In this document: in pieces, positions 5,062 to 5,195 of the stretch
Numbering within the stretch: position 1 is the first letter of the stretch
How the letters are laid out: each line of letters opens with the position of its first letter
Source of the DNA: UBA2862 sp045658005
GTDB taxonomy: Bacteria > Bacillota > Clostridia > Christensenellales > Aristaeellaceae
Assembly (NCBI GenBank): GCA_045658005.1
Contig: JAZOUD010000098.1
Coordinates: 1 to 5,195, forward strand
Direction: 5' to 3'
Length of the DNA stretch: 5,195 nucleotides
Translations under genes and position numbers: made by a program
The notes under the pieces: model-generated
What the model was told of the DNA's origin: nothing
Databases searched by the model: none
What the model saw: the letters and a program-made list of their open reading frames with translations, nothing else

Positions 5062-5195
5062 GAAACTGCTGAAAAAGTGCCCGCGTCCCGAATGAATGAA
5101 TTTCAAAGCAGACAATATGCAAATTCTCGAACAAATGAGGGCGATTTACCCTAATAATCCAAGAGAAATGCATATTTGCATTCGTGATTGTTCAA

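Larger units (their letters stand above)
4984..5195. other. Non-coding upstream region with short dyads and a repeat-like segment
   Basis: No gene with a ribosome site or a family-like sequence is visible. The region holds the TTTGT/ACAAA palindrome, a 6-bp dyad GGCATT/AATGCC (5013-5032), GGGACAGAGGAACCGTCC (5044-5061), three tandem GAAT units (5090-5101), and AATGCATATTTGCATT (5167-5182) near the window edge. The last may belong to the control region of a neighbouring gene outside the window. Confidence 0.5.

Noticed and set aside
3667..5154. Plus-strand open frame (495 codons) antisense to the ATPase and running through the promoter
   Set aside because: It has shadow composition over the ATPase and would cross the AT-rich promoter and operator. 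No family motif is seen.
4982..5173. Minus-strand open frame of 63 codons upstream of the operon
   Set aside because: There is no ribosome-binding site before its ATG, the sequence resembles no family I know, and it overlaps repeat-like non-coding DNA, ending just upstream of the -35 box.

Overview
The window carries one complete minus-strand operon for a sugar-type ABC importer of the CUT2 (ribose/galactose/AI-2/rhamnose) class. In transcription order it encodes a double-domain ATPase (4848-3349), a first permease (3335-2322), a second permease (2322-1237) and an exported solute-binding protein (1055-45). No other protein gene is supported. The long plus-strand open frames are antisense shadows of these genes.

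The organism looks like a Bacillota member, probably a GC-rich gut-type Clostridia (Christensenellales/Oscillospirales-like). The reasons are strong AGGAGG-type ribosome sites at every gene, a consensus TTGACA/TATAAT promoter set in AT-rich DNA, GC-rich third positions, and the short Lys-Lys-plus-leucine signal peptide of the binding protein. This assignment is an inference.

Layout from right to left. 5195-4976 is non-coding, AT-rich upstream DNA with several small palindromes and a GGGAC...GTCC repeat-like stretch. 4975-4946 is the promoter (TTGACA-18 bp-TATAAT), and a perfect 7+7 bp inverted repeat (4924-4943) covers the predicted start point, as expected for a repressor operator. A leader of about 90 nt follows. 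The first three genes are tightly packed (13-nt gap, then a TGATG overlap), which points to translational coupling. A 181-nt gap separates the second permease from the binding-protein gene. It holds the most unusual sequence in the window: two inverted 24-nt REP-like units, each a GTAG foot plus a 7-bp hairpin with a CCTG loop. All four differences between the units preserve pairing. The pair is enclosed by longer imperfect inverted repeats.

The binding protein should capture the ligand outside the membrane. The two permeases would form a heterodimeric channel, and the ATPase, with one competent and one degenerate site, would power import. Two different permeases, the ATPase motif YPDLSVAENIF and the binding-protein motif LWNP place the system in the LsrACDB/RhaSTPQ branch. 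Gene order matches lsrACDB, but ligand-pocket residues look more like rhamnose-type proteins, so the substrate is unresolved. The transporter itself is a known type. The less ordinary material is the intergenic repeat and the control region.
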